Shown here piece by piece: positions 48,792 through 53,520 of a DNA stretch of 53,520 bases. The notes beneath the pieces were generated by a model. The model saw only the letters and a list, made by a program, of their open reading frames with translations, ran no database searches and was not told the DNA's origin. A program made the position numbers and the translations under genes. This DNA is from Parabacteroides acidifaciens (GTDB lineage: Bacteria; Bacteroidota; Bacteroidia; Bacteroidales; Tannerellaceae), in assembly GCF_003363715.1 (NCBI RefSeq), contig NZ_QREV01000033.1, positions 1-53,520 on the forward strand. The letters run 5' to 3'. Within the stretch, counting starts at the first letter, position 1. Each line of letters opens with the position of its first letter.

Positions 48792-51704
48792 TCAAAATTC
48801 GTCCCGTTTCAGGAAACGTCCCGGAAACTCTGCGAATATAGCGATAATCGCCAATAATGCAAAGAAACCTATAACCAATAAATTAAATTTATAAGTAGAA
48901 ATATGATATCCGGCCCAATTTTTCTCATGACTGTAGAAGGCGGCACGTCCCCAGGCGTTATCCGGCTCCACATAAACCGTCCCGATCAGCGGGTAGATAC
49001 GGTGGTTCGTTTCCTTATACATATGGCGGCTTCCGGTACCCATTACCAGGTCTTCGATTGCCGTATTATGATGGGCTTTCTTCAACTCCGTCAACCATTC
49101 GGCTCCGTTTTCCCGGCTCCGTTCCTGCTGTACCTGATCGAGATAAGCCGTAAAATTATGCGCCCGCTCATGCAGGGCGGCATCGACTTTATCCAGGTAA
49201 GAGAGATAATCCTCATTCGCGGCACGGGGAGCGATACGGGCGGCACGGCTTAATACGACGAGTTCATTCTCTACGGTTTTCCGCTTATCCGGATCATCCT
49301 TCCCGGCAAGCTGTTCAGCCAGGCTGCGTACTTCCGGGGCATGCACGTTCTCATAATACTGGGCCAGGTATTTTTCCTTTTCGATCGGGAAGTACGGGCC
49401 GTTGTAAGCATTATCCCGGAACTGCTCGACCATTAATGCCTCGAAGGCCCAACGGGAAGGGATCACCTCTCCGATCAACGGCACGATATTCTCATCCGAA
49501 GCGCGGGTATTCAGGTCGTCAAACTTAATAACCAGGCCACAAAGCAATATCTGCGGGATCAACAGAAGCGGGATCGTAATATAAATGGCAACCACCGAAC
49601 TCATTGTCTGAGACAGGATCAACCCCGTCAGGTTTGCCAGGAAAGAGGTTGCCCACAAAATAGTCCACCACGTCAGGAACATTTCGCCTCCCACTCCGAT
49701 AATCGCATTCCCCACCAAGATGAACAATAAGGATTGCAGTCCGGAAACGGTCAGCAGATAAACCATCTTGGATGTCAGATAACTGCTCCGGCTCAACCGG
49801 AGGAAATGTTCCCGCTTCAGGATCGTCCGGTCTTTTATAATCTCCTCGGCACTGATACTAAGTCCCATAAAGGTGACAACGATCACCGACATAAAGATAT
49901 AGGAAACAAAATTCTTATTGGCAAGCAACGTATATTCATCCCCGTCCATATAGCGGGTCAGCATTGCAACGATCAAGGCCAGCAGAGGGGCTTCCAACAG
50001 TGTGATAGCTAAATAGGGTTTGTTCGTCAGCTTCGTACGGATATTCCGTTCCAGAAAGATCAGAAACTGTTTGCACCAGGAAGGCTTCTTTTGCTGATTT
50101 TCCGGCAAAGCCTCTTCCTTTACAGCCGGAAAGACGGGACGGGAATTCAGATATTCCTCGTGCCATTCCTCCGGCGTGAATTTCCGGATATTCGTCTGGT
50201 TACCCGAATCGTCGATCTTCTTGGAATCGATGATATTCAGGATCAGTTCGGGATTGACATTTCCGCAGGCACTGCAAACGCTGATATCGGGATCGGTATA
50301 TTTGGCCGCCTGCTTGAAATAGGTAATGGCTTCGATCGGGTTCCCGTCATAAATCGGATAACCGCCTCTGTCCAACAGCCATAGCCGATCGAACAATTTA
50401 TATATTTCAGATGAAGGCTGATGGATATTCACGACCACCAACTTTCCCCGGTGTGTCTGCTCTTTCAGCAACATAATGACTTTCTCAGAATCGGATGACG
50501 ACAGTCCCGAAGTCGGCTCATCGAGATACAGGATGGCCGGTTCGCGTATCAGCTCGAGCGCGATGTTCAGGCGTTTCCGCTGCCCGCCGCTGATCGTCTT
50601 ACGGATCGGGGAACCTACTTCCAGGTCCTTTATTTCTTCCAGGTCCAACTCCTTCAATACCTTCTCCACGCGTTCTCCGATCTCTTTATCCGAAAGACGG
50701 GCAAAACAGAGACGGGCCGTGTACAACAGATTCTGGTAGACGGTCAGCTCCTCGATCAACAAATCGTCCTGCGGCACGAAACCGATCAACTGACGCGCTT
50801 CCGGCGAATCGAGCGGATGGCCGTTCACGGTAATCGTTCCCCGGTCGGGACGAATATTCCCGTTCATAATACCCAACAGCGTAGACTTCCCGACACCGCT
50901 ACCTCCCATGATGGCGACAAGTTGTCCGGATTCAAGGTTGAAAGAGAAATTATGCAATCCGTTATGGCTATTCTTAAAAGTAAAATCAATATCACGCCCG
51001 GCCAGACGGATCACCTCCTTACGCTCGTTCTTATTGAAAACGGTCAGCAGGTCACTGTAGTAGACAGGCAGGAACAGCGGTCCTTTCAACACACTGCTGT
51101 GCTGCCAGGCGTAGAACATATCCGGCGAAAGCGGAATATCGTTCATGAACACCTGCCCGCTTCCGTGATAAGTGAAAATCTGCTTGTCAAAGCGGCGGAT
51201 AAAGAAGACACGGATAAAACCTTCCATGCCTTTCCGCACGATATGGTTACCGGTCGCCTCCTCTTCCCCGCTGATGGTCAGCAAAGACGAAGAAGGTTTG
51301 CCCGTAATGAAAGCGAGCGAGTCGTCGAACTCCTTCTGCGGAATCGCAAAAATATCGGCAACCAGGCGGAACAGTTCCAGGTGATTCTCCGCCTCTTCGC
51401 TGTTCGTATAGGCAAACTCCACAAAGCGGATCAGCAGAAGCAACTGCTCTTCCGCACGCAATTTCACTTTCATCTGCTCGCAGATATTACGGACAATCTG
51501 CTCCTTGTCAAGCACAAAGAGCGAATCGTCGTACATCTCGCGCAACGCATTGTAAAGTTCGATATATTCTTTATGGGAACGTACTCCGAAGTGACTGGAC
51601 AGATACGAATGAACGGCACGACTTGCCTGCTCCCTTTCAATCCGCACGGAGGAAGCAAAAATAGCAAATAGATTTAATAAGCCGTTTAATATGGTCTCAT
51701 TCAT
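48792..51704 (-). CDS. ABCG-like ABC transporter with N-terminal helical domain
   Basis: 970 aa. Residues 1-135 are helical and resemble a TerB-type or regulatory domain; 140-240 is a beta-rich link. The ATPase follows: Walker A GGSGVGKST (267-275), signature ISGGQRKR (371-378), Walker B ILYLDEPTSGL (391-401). Then comes an ABC-2-type membrane domain with about six helices from 570 onward, with a large (about 200-residue) charged periplasmic loop before the last helix (740-930). The order ATPase then membrane domain is that of ABCG half-transporters; it would act as a homodimer exporting a lipid or peptide-like substrate. The substrate is unknown. Confidence 0.88.
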   Translation of the reverse strand: MNETILNGLLNLFAIFASSVRIEREQASRAVHSYLSSHFGVRSHKEYIELYNALREMYDDSLFVLDKEQIVRNICEQMKVKLRAEEQLLLLIRFVEFAYTNSEEAENHLELFRLVADIFAIPQKEFDDSLAFITGKPSSSLLTISGEEEATGNHIVRKGMEGFIRVFFIRRFDKQIFTYHGSGQVFMNDIPLSPDMFYAWQHSSVLKGPLFLPVYYSDLLTVFNKNERKEVIRLAGRDIDFTFKNSHNGLHNFSFNLESGQLVAIMGGSGVGKSTLLGIMNGNIRPDRGTITVNGHPLDSPEARQLIGFVPQDDLLIEELTVYQNLLYTARLCFARLSDKEIGERVEKVLKELDLEEIKDLEVGSPIRKTISGGQRKRLNIALELIREPAILYLDEPTSGLSSSDSEKVIMLLKEQTHRGKLVVVNIHQPSSEIYKLFDRLWLLDRGGYPIYDGNPIEAITYFKQAAKYTDPDISVCSACGNVNPELILNIIDSKKIDDSGNQTNIRKFTPEEWHEEYLNSRPVFPAVKEEALPENQQKKPSWCKQFLIFLERNIRTKLTNKPYLAITLLEAPLLALIVAMLTRYMDGDEYTLLANKNFVSYIFMSVIVVTFMGLSISAEEIIKDRTILKREHFLRLSRSSYLTSKMVYLLTVSGLQSLLFILVGNAIIGVGGEMFLTWWTILWATSFLANLTGLILSQTMSSVVAIYITIPLLLIPQILLCGLVIKFDDLNTRASDENIVPLIGEVIPSRWAFEALMVEQFRDNAYNGPYFPIEKEKYLAQYYENVHAPEVRSLAEQLAGKDDPDKRKTVENELVVLSRAARIAPRAANEDYLSYLDKVDAALHERAHNFTAYLDQVQQERSRENGAEWLTELKKAHHNTAIEDLVMGTGSRHMYKETNHRIYPLIGTVYVEPDNAWGRAAFYSHEKNWAGYHISTYKFNLLVIGFFALLAIIAIFAEFPGRFLKRDEF

Positions 51705-51734
51705 TTATTTCGTCAGTGTAAGATGAATTCTGCG

Positions 51735-51742
51735 CAAAGATA
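51735..51742 (-). promoter_or_regulatory. -7 box for ABC transporter operon
   Basis: TATCTTTG on the minus strand, 31 bases before the ATG at 51704. Confidence 0.6.
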
Positions 51743-51846
51743 ATAAAGATTTAAAGGAATATTTCATTGTTTTGCATCTAAACGATTACTTTCTTCCGTC
51801 TAATAGATGAGATTTGTAAGAATGTTTAATTTAAAAGTATAAGATT

Positions 51847-52221
51847 ATGATCAATCATTTAATCCCGATTATTGTTTTGACAGTTCCCTTTATCTTCGTT
51901 ATCTTTATGGTCTGGATAAAAAGCAATGAAAATCAGAAGCGTAACCAACTGAAAGCTGAACTATACGTGAAAGCACTCGAAAAAGGAGAAAAGTTCCCGG
52001 AGGACTTGATTAAAGAGCCAAGTAAGAAGTTCAAATCACTCAAGACAGCGATTCTCCTGATCTCGGTTGGTATCGGCATCTCGATCTTTCAACTGTTCAA
52101 TTCCAATATGGCAAATACATTCCAAAGTCTGTCTGTCGGCCTGATCCCCCTTATGCTCGGAATCGGTTTTCTGATTATCCATGTTATCTGGGAAAAACAC
52201 GGAATAGAAGATGAAGATTGA
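51847..52221 (+). CDS. Small membrane protein, DUF6249-like
   Basis: 124 aa. Three hydrophobic helices: residues 5-23 (IPIIVLTVPFIFVIFMVWI), about 67-84 and 96-113. A cytoplasmic charged stretch between the first two reads NQKRNQLKAELYVKALEKGEKFPEDLIKEP, a pattern I associate with DUF6249. Its last 11 bases overlap the sigma factor start, so the two are translationally coupled and the membrane protein is likely a regulator or sensor for the sigma factor. Confidence 0.8.
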   Translation: MINHLIPIIVLTVPFIFVIFMVWIKSNENQKRNQLKAELYVKALEKGEKFPEDLIKEPSKKFKSLKTAILLISVGIGISIFQLFNSNMANTFQSLSVGLIPLMLGIGFLIIHVIWEKHGIEDED

Positions 52222-52747
52222 CACCCTACTTGTTTCAAAAGTTATTTTGCTGGGTGACCGGGAAGCATTCAATCGGTTGGTTGAAGCCTACCAGTCGCCT
52301 GTGCGGCGCTTCTTCTTCAACCTGACGGGCGGAGACGAAGAACTGAGCAAAGACCTGGCGCAGGATACTTTTGTGAAAGCATGGCTCAACATCGGTTCCT
52401 TCCGTTCCATCTCCACCTTTTCGACTTGGCTCTACCGGATTGCGTACAATACGTTTTATGATTATATTCGTAGCCGGAAGCTTTCAGCAGAACTGGATGT
52501 GGAAACATTGGGCGACGTCTTGCCAGCCGGCAGCCAGGATAAAGATTTGGGAATTGATTTCACTCGTGCACTTTTACTTCTGCGTGCCGACGAACGGACA
52601 GTCGTGCTTCTGTTCTACATGGAAGACAAATCAGTCGAAACAATTGCCGGGATTATGAGCATACCGCTCGGGACAGTAAAATCCCATCTGTCGCGAGGGA
52701 AAAAGAAACTGACAGAGTATTTCAAAAACACGGAGTATAATATATAA
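52211..52747 (+). CDS. ECF-type RNA polymerase sigma factor
   Basis: 178 aa. Region 2 (about 10-80) has FNRLVEAYQSPVRRFFFNLTGG, LAQDTFVKAWLNIGSFRSISTFSTWLYRIAYNTFYDYIRSRK; region 4 (about 118-170) has LLLRADERTVVLLFYMEDKSVETIAGIMSIPLGTVKSHLSRGKKKL. This is a complete group-4 sigma factor. It overlaps the DUF6249-like gene and is followed 16 bases later by a one-helix protein gene, so the three form an operon in which the flanking membrane proteins may hold the factor inactive. Confidence 0.95.
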   Translation: MKIDTLLVSKVILLGDREAFNRLVEAYQSPVRRFFFNLTGGDEELSKDLAQDTFVKAWLNIGSFRSISTFSTWLYRIAYNTFYDYIRSRKLSAELDVETLGDVLPAGSQDKDLGIDFTRALLLLRADERTVVLLFYMEDKSVETIAGIMSIPLGTVKSHLSRGKKKLTEYFKNTEYNI

Positions 52748-52763
52748 TGTAACAGTATCAATT

Positions 52764-53093
52764 ATGTCTGACGATAAACAACTATACGACCTCTTTAAAG
52801 CGAATAAGGCGGAGTTCGCGGATAACGGCTTTTCTAAACGGGTAATGAGGCGGCTGCCTAAACGGAACAGCCTGTTGCCACAGATTATTATTACACTCTG
52901 CCTGATATCGGGAATGGTCCTGACATTCTGGTTGCAAGGCGATAGCAGTCTGTACAAAGGGATACAGGAAATGATCGTATCACTTAGTTACGCCCAGGTT
53001 CCTTCTTTTACAGCCATCAACGACTATCTCATAGTCTTGCTCTTAATCGGGAGCATCAGCTTCGGATTGTTATATTCTTACGATAAAGAATGA
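52764..53093 (+). CDS. Small membrane protein, possible anti-sigma (DUF5056-like)
   Basis: 109 aa. A cytoplasmic N-terminus (LYDLFKANKAEFADNGFSKRVMRRLPKRN, residues 7-35), a membrane helix (LPQIIITLCLISGMVLTFWL), a short outer loop and a second helix (YLIVLLLIGSISFGLLY). The DNGFSKRVMRRLP motif is one I associate with DUF5056 proteins encoded after ECF sigma factors. Acting as the anti-sigma factor is inferred from position and topology; there is no zinc-binding anti-sigma motif. Confidence 0.75.
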   Translation: MSDDKQLYDLFKANKAEFADNGFSKRVMRRLPKRNSLLPQIIITLCLISGMVLTFWLQGDSSLYKGIQEMIVSLSYAQVPSFTAINDYLIVLLLIGSISFGLLYSYDKE

Positions 53094-53308
53094 GGCAGGT
53101 TATACGAATCAGTCTAAACCTGAAAATTACAATAACCCTCTTTTTTGGCGTTTTTCTATTTCGTCCGAAATTCTGATCAATTTTGGATTGACTCTTTTCT
53201 TGGTTTTAACCTCTCCGGCTAACACTAAAAAAAGCGGGCTGCCGAGGTCATCCCGAAAAACGTGCAATTTGTTTCCCTAAAACCGGAAACGCCGTCAAAG
53301 TGATAAAG
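53094..53308. other. Diverged extension of the dispersed repeat
   Basis: No gene. Read on the minus strand, this stretch resembles 26030-26210 with many changes: shared islands include GTCAATCCAAAA, GAAATAGAAAAAC and GGGTTATTGTA in the same order. It carries the repeat family's less-conserved half. Confidence 0.6.
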
Positions 53309-53515
53309 CTTAACTCCCGGAGAATCGAATATTTGAAAATAAAACGGACGGCGTTCCAAATATCGCAAGGAAATTTAGGGGCTTTTTTGCCCTAAAGACG
53401 GTCCTCTTTTTAATTATGACCGTCCAAATCGCCATTACGACCATGCTAATCTTCGCGAGGTGCCGAGTGCACTACACATTAGCACGGTCGTAATGGCAAA
53501 GAGGACGGTCGTAAT
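53309..53515 (-). repeat. 207-bp dispersed repeat, copy 2 (inverted)
   Basis: The reverse complement of 25823-26029 with about two differences. One change (CCATGCTAAT for CCGTGCTAAT) breaks one pair of the 18-bp inner stem. The repeat may continue past the end of the window. Confidence 0.88.
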
Positions 53516-53520
53516 GGCGG

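Overview
The window looks like a chromosomal segment of a Bacteroidales bacterium, most likely Parabacteroides. The evidence is: promoters of the Bacteroidota type (TTTG, about 19-20 bases, then TAnnTTTG) ahead of many genes; no consistent Shine-Dalgarno sequences; many lipoproteins and beta-barrel proteins; and families largely confined to this order (DUF6383-, DUF3244-, DUF4783-, DUF6722- and DUF6249-like). The genus is an inference from protein style, not from a marker gene. Family names were assigned by eye, without a database search.

Layout. 1-7.8 kb: a broken RhuM-like gene, CCA-adding enzyme, a lipoprotein, a large DUF6383-type surface protein, an MscS channel and a TPR protein. 7.9-14.9 kb (minus strand): the leucine operon leuA-leuC-leuD-cimA-like-mgsA-leuB, headed by a promoter, a Leu/Ile-rich leader peptide and an attenuator. 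15-18.5 kb: three exported proteins. 18.6-25 kb (minus strand): the ilv operon ilvD-ilvB-ilvN-acyl-ACP thioesterase-ilvC, headed by a second attenuator with an Ile/Val/Leu leader peptide. 25-26.2 kb: non-coding, repeat-rich DNA. 26.3-30.5 kb: a TPR/HTH membrane regulator, a DUF3244 protein, a lipoprotein and a beta-barrel protein. 30.6-40.6 kb: housekeeping genes (malY/patB-like, LTA-synthase-like, slyD-aroC, rlmH, DUF4783-nadC, an acetyltransferase, two methyltransferases). 40.8-43.5 kb: a calcium-type P-ATPase. 44-47.8 kb: a five-gene partner-switching cluster (STAS, RsbW-like kinase, two histidine kinases, receiver-PP2C phosphatase). 47.9-51.7 kb: an ABCG-like transporter and a lipoprotein. 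51.8-53.1 kb: DUF6249, an ECF sigma factor and a small membrane protein. The window ends in an inverted copy of a repeat also present at 25.8 kb.

How the genes fit together. The two amino-acid operons supply valine, leucine and isoleucine and their 2-keto acids. The citramalate-synthase-like enzyme together with LeuCDB could make 2-oxobutyrate for isoleucine without threonine deaminase. The same keto acids prime the branched fatty acids typical of these bacteria, which may be why an acyl-ACP thioesterase sits inside the ilv operon. The two operon leaders share promoter spacing, leader position, an 11-base spacer and terminator sequence, so they look like paralogous attenuators. The most notable finds are these attenuators, a family of hairpins with an invariant CTTGA loop and covarying stems, and a histidine kinase in the partner-switching cluster that has lost its phospho-accepting histidine.
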